Position numbers and translations under genes: made by a program. 64,000 bases of DNA from Aralia elata (taxonomy: Eukaryota; Streptophyta; Magnoliopsida; Apiales; Araliaceae): positions 45,040,508-45,104,507 of the forward strand of contig CM068378.1 in assembly GCA_034770075.1 (NCBI GenBank), given 5' to 3'. The notes under the pieces were generated by a model, which did not search any database, was not told where the DNA came from, and saw nothing but the letters and a program-made list of their open reading frames with translations. Shown here in pieces: positions 23,572 through 35,138 of the stretch. Within the stretch, counting starts at the first letter, position 1; each line of letters starts with the position of its first letter.

Positions 23572-24598
23572 TCACTCATAACTCGAATCCACTAGGTCTA
23601 TAATCTCCACACTCTCCGTCGAAAATCCTTCACGGAAAGGTTTCCGCCTATGTCCATTGACCTTGAATACCTTCCCTGTCTTTGGATTCTGTATATCTAT
23701 AGCACCATGAGAGAACACATTAGTAATAACAAATGGACCTTCCCAACGAGAGCGCAACTTACCTGGAAATAACTTCAGCCTCGAATTGAATAGGAGAACT
23801 TGTTGTCCAACGGTGAAATCTTTCCTTAAAATCTGCTTGTCATGGAAGGCCTTTTGTCTTATTCTTGTAAAGTCTAGAACTCTCATATGCTTCATTCCTC
23901 ATCTCTTCGAGTTCTTGTAGCTGGAACTTCCTATGCATTCCCGCGTCATCCAAACTCATATTACATTGCTTGATCGCCCAAAAAGCTCTATGTTCTAATT
24001 CCACGGGTAAATGACATGGCTTCCCAAAAACCAATCTGTACGGAGACATACCAATAGGGGTTTTGTACGCAGTTCTATATGCCCACAATGCATCTTCTAA
24101 CCTCAGACTCCAATCTTTTCTGCTTGGCTTGACGACCTTTTCCAAAATGGATTTCACTTCTCCGTTAGATACTTCAGCCTGACCATTGCTGTGCGGATGA
24201 TAAGATGTAGAAATCTTATGCAAAACATTATATTTCCTAAAAAGTGCTGCTAACATCCTGTTGCAAAAGTGAGTTCCTTTATCGCTGATGATAGCTCTAG
24301 GCGTTCCAAATCTGACAAATATGTTAGTTTTGACAAAATCTGCAACAACTTTAGAATCATCAGTCCTAGTGGCTTTAGCTTCCACCCATTTAGAAACATA
24401 GTCGACAGCCAAGAGAATGTAAATATTACCATGAGAAAAAGGAAAAGGTCCCATAAAATCAATACCCCAAACATCAAAAATCTCAACAATTAAAATGGGA
24501 GTTTGTGGCATTTGATTTCTATGTGATATATTACCTGTTCGTTGACAATTCTCGCATGATTTACAAAATAGATATGAGTCTCTAAAAATTGTTGGCCA
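23572..24598 (-). pseudogene. Integrase of element C
   Basis: The catalytic core is in 24511-23840 with the triad intact: WGIDFMGP, IISDKGTHF, and the Glu in HPHSNGQAEVSN. The zinc finger end (CKSCENCQR) lies just upstream, after a TAA at 24599-24601. The C-terminal domain continues in another frame, 23895-23572 (KLRSRWEGPFVI), so a frameshift lies near 23850-23880. It is an Athila-type integrase with a GPF motif and no chromodomain. Confidence 0.9.
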
Positions 24599-25780
24599 TT
24601 AAAAACCACTTTCTAAAACCTTATGAGCAGTCCGTTTTGGTCCAAAATGACCTCCATAAGCATAGGAATGACAAAAAGTTAGAATAGACAATGTTTCAGT
24701 ATTAGGCACACATCTACGGATTATTTGATCAGCACAAAATTTCCACAGATATGGATCATCCCAAACATAATGTCTAGCATCACTCCTAAGCTTATCCTTT
24801 TGGTTTTTAGAAAATTCATTGGGAATATACGCACTTGCTAAATAATTAACAATATTAGCATACCAAGGCAATTCCTCCTGAATAGAAATGAGATGTTCAT
24901 CCGGAAAGGAATCATATAATGGTAGTGCCTCCTCATCTCTCACCAGTCTACTAAAGTGATCTGCTACCAAGTTATCCGCTCCCTTCTTATCCTTGATTTC
25001 CAAGTCAAATTCCTGCAACAGCAGAATCCATCTGATAATCCTGGGTTTAGAGTCCTTCTTGGTTAACAAATACCTGAGAGCTGCATGGTCAGAATAAACT
25101 ACAACTTTAGTGCCAAGTAAATAAGATCAAAATTTATTTAAAGCAAAAACAACAGACAAAAGTTCTTTTTCTGTTGTCGAGTAGTTAATCTGAGCTGCAT
25201 TCAATGTTCTAGAGGCATAATAGATGGCATGGACAACTTTGTCAACTCTTTGGCCCAAAACAGCTCTGACTGCATAATTGCTTGCATCACACATTATTTC
25301 AAAGGGAAGATTCCAATTTGGCGGTTGTATCACAGGTGCGGAGGTTAATAGGCTATTCAACATGTCAAATGCCTCCTTGTACGCATCATCGAACTGGAAT
25401 TCCACATCTTTTTGTAGCAGCTTACATAATGGCAGAGCTATTTTGGAAAAGTCTTTGAGAAATCTCCGATAGAAACCTGCATGTCCAAGAAAAGAGCGAA
25501 TCTCCCGCACATTGGCGGGGTAAGGCAAAGCAGACACAATATCTATCTTAGCTTTATCAACCTCTAAACCTTTAGCTGACACAACATGACCAAGCACTAT
25601 ACCCTGTTCTACCATAAAATGACACTTTTCCCAATTAAGAACAAGGTTAGTTTCCAAGCATCTATCTAGCACACGAGTTAGATTATCCAAGCACAAATCC
25701 AAAAAATCACCATGTACTGTGAAATCATCCATAAAGACCTCGATGCAATTTTCTAAAAGATCAGAAAAAATGCTTACCAT
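24599..25780 (-). pseudogene. RT palm/thumb and RNase H of element C
   Basis: The catalytic VFMDDFTVHG is at the start (near 25710-25745), followed by connection and RNase H (CDASNYAVRAVLGQ, YYASRTLN, YSTTEKELL). A TGA at 25127-25129 interrupts before YSDHAALRYLL and a TAA at 24599-24601 ends the piece at the integrase zinc finger. The frame is constant between the pieces, so these are nonsense changes only. Confidence 0.9.
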
Positions 25781-25786
25781 GCATCG

Positions 25787-26752
25787 CTAGAAAGTACCTG
25801 GTGCATTACAAAGTCCAAACGACATCCTCTGGTATGCAAAAGTACCAAATGGACACGTGAATGTGGTCTTTTCCTGGTCTTCGGGTGCAATCGCGATCTG
25901 ATTATAACCTGAAAAACCATCTAGAAAGCAATAATAAGTATGCCCCGCTAATCTTTCTAGCATTTGATCAATAAAGGGAAGAGGAAAGTGGTCTTTTCTG
26001 GTTACAACATTTAGTTTCCTGTAGTCAATACACACTCTCCATCCTGTTTGTATCCGTGTGGGCACCAACTCATTATTGTCATTCGTGATGATAGTTATTC
26101 CAGACTTCTTCGGAACTCCCTGTACCGGACTCACCCACTGACTGTCGGAGATGGGGTAGATTATGCCCGCATCAAGTAATTTAATCACCTCTTTCTTGAC
26201 TACCTCCATCATGGGTGGATTTAATCTTCGCTGTGCTTATCTCGTGGGCTTTGCTCCATCATCCAAAAGAATCTTATGCATGCACATCGCGGGGCTTATA
26301 CCTTTGATATATGCTATCGTCCAACCAAATACTGTGACATGGTCCCTTAGAATTCTCAACAATTTCTCTTCCTGCACTTTGGTTAGATTACTAGCAATAA
26401 TCACATGTAAAGTTTCGTTAGTCCCTAAATATGCATATTTCAAGTGAGCAGGTAAAGGTTTCAATTCTAAGATTGGAGCTTGCTCCACAGATGGTAACAG
26501 TTTTTTATGAGAAACAGACAATTGAATTGATTGAACTGCATATTTATTTGTGAATTTTGGTAAAGAGTGCAATGCAGCCACAACTTCCTTCAATTCCTGA
26601 TTCTGGTCAAATTCTTCCTCTTTATCCATGTCCAAGTTGTTAGCAATAGCCATCTCCAAGCTTTCCCTGTGGTCTTGTTCAAAAGATCCCTGCACTATAG
26701 AATCAATGATGTCAATGGCAAAAACATGATCAACATCACTAGGGTACCTCAT
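25787..26752 (-). pseudogene. Protease-RT linker and RT fingers of element C
   Basis: The piece 26752-26237 is the linker typical of Athila pol (LEMAIANNLD, acidic linker, LHVIIASNL, VFGWTIAYIKGI). The piece 26212-25787 is the RT N-terminal half (QGVPKKSGITII, RVCIDYRKLN, FLDGFSGYNQI, CPFGTFAYQRMSFGLCNAP). Stops at 26237-26239 (TAA) and 25787-25789 (TAG) separate the pieces in one frame. Confidence 0.9.
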
Positions 26753-26770
26753 GGCATCATATATATTGAA

Positions 26771-28456
26771 CTAAATTTTCTCTCCATCAAATTCCATGAT
26801 CAAGGTCCCATTGTGCACATCGATCATTGTCCTTGCTGTTTTCAAGAATGGCCTTCCTAGCAAGATGTGCGAGGGATTTGGAGATCTGTCATCTTCCATA
26901 TCCACAATGTAAAAATCTGCAGGAAATATTAACTGATTCACCTGCACTAAGACATCTTCAATTACCCCTTGAGGGTAAGTGTTAGTACGATCAGCAAGTT
27001 GAATGATAACACCAGTTTGTTTCAAAGGTCCTAGATTTAAAGAAGCAAATACAGATAATGGCATGACATTTATTGATGCTCCCAAATCTAGCATGGCTTT
27101 CTCAAATCTGGTATTACCTATTCTGCATGGGATCGTAAACATTCCTGGATCTTTACATTTAGGAGGCATTTTTCTTTGAAGCATTGCTGACACATTCTCT
27201 CCTACAGTGACTTTTTCATCATCTTTCAATTTTCTTTTGTTAGTGCACAATTCTTTCAAAAACTTTGCATACCTGGGCACTTGTTTGATGGCCTCCAAAA
27301 GAGGAATATTGACTTCTACCTTCCTGAAGGTTTCCAAGATTTCCTTATCCTTTTCCTCCTTCTTTGAAGTCTTGTGTGTTCTAGGTGGAAACGACAACGG
27401 TGGGGTCTTAATTAGAGTAGATGGGGTAACAGCTTCCCTCGGTGTCTCTATCTCATCACTAACCTTCTCCTTTTCAATTTCCGTCACTGTTTTGGGTACT
27501 TCCAACTCTTTTCCACTCCTTAGTGTAATCGCACTAGCATTCTCCCTTGGATTGACAACTGTTTGGGAGGGCAACTTTCCTGAACCCTGAGCATCCAACC
27601 TCCCCACTGTGGTGGCAAGTTGACCTATCTGATTTCTCAAGTCTTGAACAGAATTTTTCGTTTCCTGCTGGAACTGCTGTGTCTGACTTATGAATGCCTT
27701 GAACATGTCTTCCAAAGATGTTCCAGAATTTGCAGGAGCTGCCTGTCTAGGTTGATATTGATGTGGAGCTAGTTGAGAGCCTTGTGGGAACCCTTGTTGT
27801 CTAACCGGATACATGCTTTGCGCTGGTGGCCTATTTCCTCCATAACTAAGGTTAGGGTGATCCCTCCATCCTGGATTGTAAGTATTTGAATATGGGTCAT
27901 ACTTTCGCTGAGGTTGTGCTTGATAATTTCCCATTGCATTAGCTTGCTGTGCGGTTTCATCCTCTTGCAATGTCGGACAAGAATCAGTGCTATGACCATC
28001 CATTAAACAAATCCCACAAACTTTTGCTGCTGGTGTATTTCCTGTAGCCAATTGTCTAACCATCGCAGTCAAATCAAAAATTTGTTGTTCAAGATTGCTC
28101 GTGGTAATCTCATTCACTTTTACAGGTGCACGGTCATTCCTTGTCCCATACTGCTGAGAATTAGCAGCCATATTTGCAATTAAAGTCCTTGCAGCCTCCG
28201 GTGTCTTATCCACTAGTGCTCCTCCACTTGCAACATCGATCATACTCCGATCCATTGGTAATAATCCCTCATAAAAGTACTGAATCAGGTGTTGATCGTC
28301 TATTTGATGGGCAGGACAACTGGAACACAGTTTTTTAAATCTTTCCCAATACTCATATAGTATCTCTCCGTTGAACTGTCGAATGCCGCATATCTCCTTT
28401 CTGATGTTGGCAACTCTTGAAGCAGGAAAGTACTTCTCCAAGAACAGCCTTTTCAT
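26771..28456 (-). pseudogene. gag C-terminal half and aspartic protease of element C
   Basis: This open piece of 561 codons holds the Gag capsid end (LFLEKYFPASRVA, FNGEILYEYWERFK), a cysteine motif (CGICLMDGHSTDSC, near 28000), a Gln/Pro-rich linker, a KCKDPGMFTIPC segment, and the protease site MLDLGASINVMPL (near 27060-27105). It ends ILLGRPFLKTARTMID and a TAG at 26771-26773. The Gag and protease order fits Athila. A TGA at 28463-28465 cuts it from the Gag N-terminus. Confidence 0.92.
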
Positions 28457-28462
28457 GTCATT

Positions 28463-28951
28463 TCATGACTGTATTGACCCTGAAGGAAGATAGTACAGCC
28501 AGTCCTTCGCTAGATCTCCCAATGAGAATGGAAATGCCCTTAGCTTGATTTGATCCTCTGTTATTCCATGTGGCTTCATGGTGGAACACACCACATGGAA
28601 TTCCTTCAAGTGCTTGTACGGATCTTCACCTGTGAGACCACGAAAAGTAGGCAAAAGATGAATTAGTCCCGATTTAAGTTCAAAAGCAGCAATTAATATA
28701 GGATATTCAATGCATAAGGGTTGTTGATTGAGATTAGGAGTGGCTAATTCTTTAAGTGTTCTATTGTTATTTGGCACCGCCATTTCTTCTTCTTCCTCTG
28801 AATCGGTGGATGATGTATTTGACAGTAATTCAAGTGCTATGTTGAGTCCCGGTGATGGAATTTCGCCTGACTGTGCAGTGATGCCTCGAGCTTGACGAGC
28901 TTCTTTCCTTAGCCTGCGTGCAGTTTTCTCAATTTCTGGATCAAAATTCAA
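28463..28951 (-). pseudogene. gag N-terminus of element C
   Basis: The ATG at 28951 gives MNFDPEIEKTARRLRKEAR, an Athila-like Gag start, with an acidic Ser/Glu stretch and FRGLTGEDPYKHLKEF. The piece ends at a TGA (28463-28465) in frame with the following piece, consistent with loss of a Trp codon. Confidence 0.9.
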
Positions 28952-29037
28952 ATCACCGGATTGAGAGGATCATGTCATAAACTACAATAATAAACAAAAA
29001 TAAAATAAAATGAAGAATAAATAAAGATAAATAACAC

Positions 29038-29056
29038 TTCCCCGGCAACGGCGCCA
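29038..29056 (-). other. Primer-binding site of element C (tRNA-Asp type)
   Basis: On the minus strand TGGCGCCGTTGCCGGGG begins five bases inside the LTR. This tRNA-Asp-complementary site is characteristic of Athila-lineage elements. Confidence 0.88.
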
Positions 29057-29061
29057 AAATT

Positions 29062-30357
29062 TGGGAGCTGTCGTTTTACACTCCAAAATTAATACCTTAC
29101 TAACACTCTACTAGCACAAAACTTAGTATAATGACAAGCAATGATCGATCCCACAGAGAAATGAATTAATATTTTACTTATTCTAATATTCCTATTATTT
29201 CTATTAATGGGGGGGGGGGTTTGAGTTTGATTCACTAAACTAACAAAAGTAATTAAGAGTGATCAATAAATAAAAAGCTTCAGTTCTTCAGTTCAGTATC
29301 ACCTCATCACAATCATGGAAAAGTCAAGTTTGATAATATTTACCCTTCAATGAGATTAATAACTCTAGATAACCACAATCGCTAATTATCCGAAATTCTC
29401 CTTATGTGTAAATCTAATGTGACAATCGCCTCAAGAGACCCTAACTATCATATAACCTAGAACTATCAGTCTAAATTTAATATAACAACAGCATGAATAA
29501 TTAGAGAATTAGGTTATTCCAAGCAACAATTACACAATCAGGAATTATTTAACTTGCCTTCTAATAATCTTAATAATATCCAAAAGCTTGTCCACAATCA
29601 AATACTATTAATCGCTACCTATGATCAGATATAATATCGTTTGCTTAATACTATATCTTAATCTAGCAGATGATATTAATCAAATTAATTCAATTGGCCA
29701 AATCAAATCAAAAGATTAAATAACATATAATCAGTTAAAACAGATTATCAGAATAAATCTCATGCAAGAAGGAATAAATAAATAAAACCTGATTAAACCA
29801 TTAATTATGAAAAAGGTTCAACATCCCTTAGAACTGAAAGTAAGAGTTTAGCCTGACATGCCTTCAATCTCCTCCAATTAAGATTACAATTGTAGTTGTC
29901 AAGATGTCACTAATAATAAACCAAAAACATCTATTTATAGTCCTAAGATAATATCCTAAGTCTCTAAGAATTAAGAATCCAATCTGAAGTAGAAATCCTC
30001 AAAAATTACAAAAAGTCAAAGCTGGTTAAACTTGGTCAATGCCGCCTTTCTCGCCGGGGCGAGAATTTTATGCCTAGGTTTCTCGCCTGGGCGAGAACGA
30101 GCAAAAAGTTTTGGGCCGGGGCGAGCTCTGGATCAGCTGGGGCGAAAACGGGCAGAAGGTTTCTCGCCGGGGCGAGAACCACAATTTTCCAATTCTTCAA
30201 CTTTTCTCGTTTTGGCTCCGATTTTCCATCTTTTTCTACCTTTGACTCTGAATCCTCCTGAAATCAATAAACAACCTAATAAGTGCATATACATAATAAA
30301 ACATGCAGTAAACTAAACATAAAGGAATGAAAATAAATGAATATTATGCACTTATCA
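29062..30357 (-). mobile_element. Right (5') LTR of element C
   Basis: This 1296-bp LTR pairs with 10194-11486. TATAAATAG in element sense lies at about 29934-29942. A run of eleven G residues at 29210-29220 replaces a shorter run in the left LTR. It ends TTATCA at 30357, followed by TCGTG. Confidence 0.93.
30050..30176 (-). repeat. Hairpin array, right LTR of C
   Basis: CTCGCCGGGGCGAG units start at 30050 and 30163, a CTCGCCTGGGCGAG unit at 30082, and a half unit (GGCCGGGGCGAG) near 30114. The first two are exactly 32 bp apart. Relative to the left LTR it keeps the 30082 unit and lacks the unit equivalent to 11292. Confidence 0.9.
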
Positions 30358-30980
30358 TCGTGCTGAAATTCGCAATTTTAAATTCTCAAAAAATATATTA
30401 GGTCAATGTTTGAGCCAATGAGTTTTAAAAAGGTGCTATTATTTGTACGTCTATGCTAATTGTTTCAGCTAGACAAAAATGATTTAAAATTGTCAAAATA
30501 TATTTTGAACGACTGAGCCATCAATACAACTGAACCTAGTGTTGGATGTGATCGAAGGATCGTCAGCCCACTATGGTATGATGTAGTATGACAAAGTCCT
30601 AAATGACGGCATCCTCAACGTACTATTAAGACGGTACGGTATCATAACGTCATAAAAGAATTTTATTTTTTTCTGTTAAGTTATGAAAAGATATGCCAAT
30701 TGAGTTGGCTAAAAATATTTTGACTAATATCCGAATTGTTTTTCAAGGTCTATGCTAATTGATTCGGTTAGACGACTGTTGAAAGATATTTATGAAGTTT
30801 AAGAGTTCTTTGAGATTTTATGCCAAACCAATTTATTCTGGTGCGGAATTTGTATAAAGTCTGAGGTGAACCAACCCTGTAATGGGGGCTACGCAATAGC
30901 GTTAATATGTTTGTGCACAATACATAGTACGAAGGGCTGATCACCTGGAATACGAGAAGAGATGGTCCATAATCTTTGAC
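30358..30980 (+). mobile_element. Interior of element I, second part
   Basis: It begins with the right TSD TCGTG of element C (30358-30362). A+T-rich, non-coding, with repeated TATGCTAATTG phrases (about 30452, 30751). It ends TTGAC at 30976-30980 where LTR B begins. No gene. Confidence 0.6.
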
Positions 30981-32266
30981 TGTGACACCCCCAAATCCGG
31001 GTACTTAATTTCCTCAGGATTTGGTGTTCACAATCCAAAAACATCATATCACATCTAACTACCCATTCAAATAATGGAAATACTATGAATTAAAAATAGA
31101 AATCTCCCATTAGAGGGTTACAACATCATTCATAAATAAATCCCAGGTCATCTAACCTTAAATAAACATCAGTGCGGAAAACATAAATCAAATCTATTAC
31201 ATAAACAACAATAAAGCAAATAAAACAAGTCTTCATCACTTGTTTGTTTTTCCTTTGCCCTTACTAGTGGATGGCTCATCAGTTCTTTCAACTTTAGCTG
31301 CAATGTTATTATGCAAGGGTGAGCAATGATTGCCCAGCAAGTATAACAACAACAGTAATAATAACATGCGAAATAATTAATGGGTATCGAATATTCGCAG
31401 ATTTAGCTTTTGAGTCAAGAATGTAAAACAAGATTCAAAAGAACGTCTGAGGGTCTTAAGACCACGAACTATGTCCCAGGTTATCAAGTATTTCTACTTT
31501 AAACCTTTAACAATCGTAAGACTATATGGACCTTGCTTCTCGTACTCAGGGGGATCAGCCCTTTGTACCATGTATGTGCACAACATCTTAACGCTAACGC
31601 GTAAATAAAATCCCCTGTATAAGGGTTGTTCATCTCAGTTTGACATCGAAGTCCGCACCAAAGGAAGTTTGGTTTGGATTTACTTCAATAACCTTTCTAG
31701 AATTTAGAACGCTCATCAACTATGGACTTGTCGAATCGATAAGGGTTCGCTAGTCAATCAAGGTTTAAAAGGTGTAATTCGAGAATCAAAACTAAATCTC
31801 ACAAAAGGTACAATTAAATAAGTTCTATATAGCTGAAGCATTATGAAGAGGAAATTAAAACGTCTCATTGAATCCATGAAATTGAATGGAATAGGAATAA
31901 TAACTTGCTCAAGTAAGTATAGCATTATGAAACTTGCATTCTAAGATAATGAAATTTAGGAACTTGCGTAGAAATGATAAATGAGAGCAAAATACTTTTC
32001 TATGAATAAAAGTTTAGGGGTAGAAAACTTGTCTCATGCGTAGACTATAAATTTAAGACTCACGTTCTCTAATCAACCTATACATTTCATTTATAAAACA
32101 GTAACAATAATTAGTTACAGTATTATAAACACTTCAGAACTCATTCTCATCTAATTTGATTTTAATAGCTCAGTTGACACCGAACAATCAATGGGCTTAT
32201 GCTACCACCTTTCACAGCACTTTAACATTCATTTTATACATTAGCCTAAGCTTTAGGTATGTCTAC
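30981..32266 (-). mobile_element. Left (3') LTR of element B, outer piece
   Basis: Starts TGTGACACCCCC and pairs with 61652-62206 of the right LTR. Sequence 31536-32266 has no partner in the right LTR because of a deletion there. It is broken at TCTAC (32262-32266) by element F. No gene; a BLAST-free reading shows only LTR sequence. Confidence 0.88.
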
Positions 32267-34369
32267 TGTAGACACCCAATTTTTGTGTTCCCTGTACTAA
32301 CCATGACATGAGGGCAAAATCGTCAATTGAACCGGCTTGCGGGAGCGAAGGAATGGGCACAAGTGCGCTCGTCCAACCCCACCGCAATGATTGGCGACCA
32401 AAGCTGACGTGATAATAAGGCCGTCCGAAGCAGGCATTCCCGAATGAGATGGCACGTCTCCCGGAAATTCCCGAACTGCAAAATATGAGCCTGTCAGCGA
32501 AAACCGACGTTACGGCACGAAAATTGAGGCGTGGCACGAAAATCGAGAAAGTCAAACCGTCCAGCCGCGGATTGATCTGCGGCCAAATAGTGCGCCTTTT
32601 GAAAACACGGAACTCGAAACACGGAACTCGAAATCAGGTGAGTGGAAGGCAGGTGGCCAGCCAGTCGCAGATCAATCTGCGGCTAGCTTTGGCCAGCCTA
32701 TTTCAGCTCAGTTTCGTTGCAGCATACAGGGAGTTGAGAGTTGGAAGAATTTGAAGGAAGAAGGATTCTGCAGCAGCAAGAAGCACGAAAATAGAGAGAA
32801 AAAAGAGCAAAATTTGCAAACAAATAGGAAGAAAAGAGAGAAAAAAAGAGAGGATTTATTTCTTTTGAATTTGATTGTATCAAATACACTCTTTATCCTA
32901 TTCAAATACACAAGTTCACATCCATTTGAGATCATTTGCAAGGTGAAAATTCCTATTTGTTCTAGCAATTTATATCATATTGTTTGGTTAAATTAGATGT
33001 AATTTTCATGTATCTTGTTGAACAATCATGGATTAGGGATTATTAGTGAGGGTTCCATCGGAACAAAATTCTTCCTAATAACCCGAGGATATCCGATTGG
33101 TGAAATTTCTAGCTCGTTTATGGTGATTTATGGGGTGTAATTTATTTAGATTATCATTTTCGGATGTCATGGTGTATTAGATAAATCCGGGTTGGTTAGT
33201 TATGTAGTATTCATTTCGTGGGCATGTAGCAATCTCGGGTGTGAGCCAAGGAACGCGATCTCGTGGTCCAAATCCGATGATGGACGTTTTGACACATGTA
33301 ATAGATTCAAAGTACTTGTTTTTTTTTTGTAACATGTAATCGTCGGGCCTTAAAACGACGCTAAGGCGAGAATCGGGTTTAAGGCCCCGTAGTAATGGAA
33401 CATGTGATTGTTGGCGTTCGGGGATGTTTTGATGGCTTACATGCCCATGAATAGCCCCAACGCGTATTTATGCTTTGATTGGATTCCGTGACACTCAAAT
33501 GATTTCAAAGATTAAATGATGAAGGTTTTTTTTTATTAAAATCAAACAAGCTAGGTTACTAGAATCACGAGACTAAAAAATTGGAAGTTTTAATAAATGT
33601 CGATTCCTATTAAACGAGAAGGCCAAAGGAAATCATTTTCAACCATCACTAAAAAATGGCTTTTATGAATGAACGAAATATTTTATTAGACCTTTGTGCA
33701 TAGGGTTAAAGATATACTAGAAATTGCCCATCATTTTATGAAAGCAATGTATAGATTTCGATTCCTATTTTGACAAAGGTTTAAAAGATTCTTGTTTTGC
33801 CAAAGCAACGCCTAATAAAAATCTCATAGCTTTTGACAAGTAAAATCAAACCTTTCGCATGAATAAAGGAGCTCTCTCGTACTAACGGAAACGACGTTCT
33901 AAAACATTCCCAAAACAAAACACGATTTCTCAATAAAATGCTAAATATTTCATCTCTCATGAAAAAAACTCACCACAACATTCACATAAGCACACACACA
34001 CACACACGCACGTATACACATTTTATGAATCAAAGGATAGGAAAGTATCAAGATTGTGGTAACCGTGTTTCACGGAAGTCGGGGGGTGCCTAACACCTTC
34101 CCCTCGCTTAAGCAAGCCCCCGAACTCTATGAATCTCGATTCGCAGACCAATTAATTCGGAGTCACATATGAGCCATCGATTTATAAAAAATGAAAACTC
34201 GGATGAGTTGGTACATCCATTTCAAATATACCAACTGGCGACTCTGGTCAATTGGCTCATCATAAAAAATGATCTTTCAAAACCCCGTCGACATCAATGC
34301 CGACCTTTTCTAAAAAATCATCTAATAAAAGGCTAAAATCGGAAGAGGCGAGAAAACCCGGCGTCGACA
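32267..34369 (+). mobile_element. 5' LTR of element F
   Basis: Starts TGTAGACACCC and ends CGGCGTCGACA. It carries two CCGCAGAT-type hairpins (32565-32582 and 32665-32682, 100 bp apart). A GGCTAGC/GCCAGCC inverted repeat and a degraded TATA-like CCTATTTCAG follow at about 32681-32705. A CA/CG-rich repeat is near 33988-34013. Reading frames such as 32449-32754 are shared with the right LTR only because the LTRs are copies. Confidence 0.93.
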
Positions 34370-34371
34370 GC

Positions 34372-34390
34372 TGGTGACTCTGCTGGGGAC
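34372..34390 (+). other. Primer-binding site of element F
   Basis: TGGTGACTCTGCTGGGGAC begins two bases after the LTR. It resembles the tRNA-Arg-type site used by Ogre/Tat elements. Confidence 0.8.
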
Positions 34391-35138
34391 ATTAGAGGGC
34401 TTAAGCCGCGTACATATCTTGATGTTATCTTATCCTTTAAAATTCATAAAATGTGTGTGTGTGCGATATTTTGATTTTTTACTTTTGTGGTGTGAATGTG
34501 TGTTTTGCCCAATAAATTGAATGGATTTGCTTTACTTTTAAGTAATCATTTGCATACGGTGAGGACGATGAATGTGAATGTATGTTGAGAGAGTACCTCC
34601 TCCTGAGGCGAACCCGTCGGTTGCTTATTACTGGACTCGAAGGGGCTGCTCCCCGGAGATGGCTCAGGAAACGCACCACCCAAATCCGCTCCAATCGAAA
34701 GGGCTCAGACGAGTAGATTGCGAAGATTTGGGACCTTCATGCCGAAAAGCCCGTGAGAGTAACCCTAGGATAGGTCAGCCTCAGATTAACCCAGCGCAGG
34801 AAAAGTCTCTTCATGCCTTTTTGCATTCACGCGTAAATGTCATGATCTCATTCATATATGCCTCCCTTTTTGTCAAGAGAAATTACTAACCTCTATCGCT
34901 TACAGGGAACAGCTGGGGAGCATAATAAAGTCATGTTTAGCATTTGATATTGCATTAAAGGAATACTAACTTTCTATTTTACAGGGAAAGATTAAAAAAC
35001 CCAAAAACACAAAAATTACAGCTTTAGCATGCATCCACATTTTCATTCCCCAGGACTAAACTTCGAACCGTTGTTTTCTGTAGGATTGCTCCTCAAACAC
35101 GTTCGCAATCTAAAAGAGCCCAAAACTATACATCTGAA
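34391..35138 (+). mobile_element. 5' leader of element F
   Basis: Non-coding leader of about 750 bp between PBS and gag, with several pyrimidine-AG words (TTACAG at 34899-34904 and 34979-34984) that could act as splice acceptors. No upstream ORF with similarity is visible; 34578-34889 has no recognisable domain. Confidence 0.65.

Larger units (their letters stand above)
10194..30357 (-). mobile_element. Element C: Athila-like Ty3/gypsy element with nested D and E
   Basis: This complete but dead element is in minus orientation: LTRs of 1293 and 1296 bp, a tRNA-Asp-type PBS, gag, protease, RT, RNase H, integrase and PPT, flanked by TCGTG. It is interrupted at 11952-22924(+5) by element D. Without D it is about 9.2 kb. 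The RT style (FLDGFSGYNQI, CPFGTFAYQRM, FGLCNAP), the gag and the PBS are those of the Athila lineage. I see no env-like ORF between integrase and 3' LTR, although many Athila elements carry one. Confidence 0.93.
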
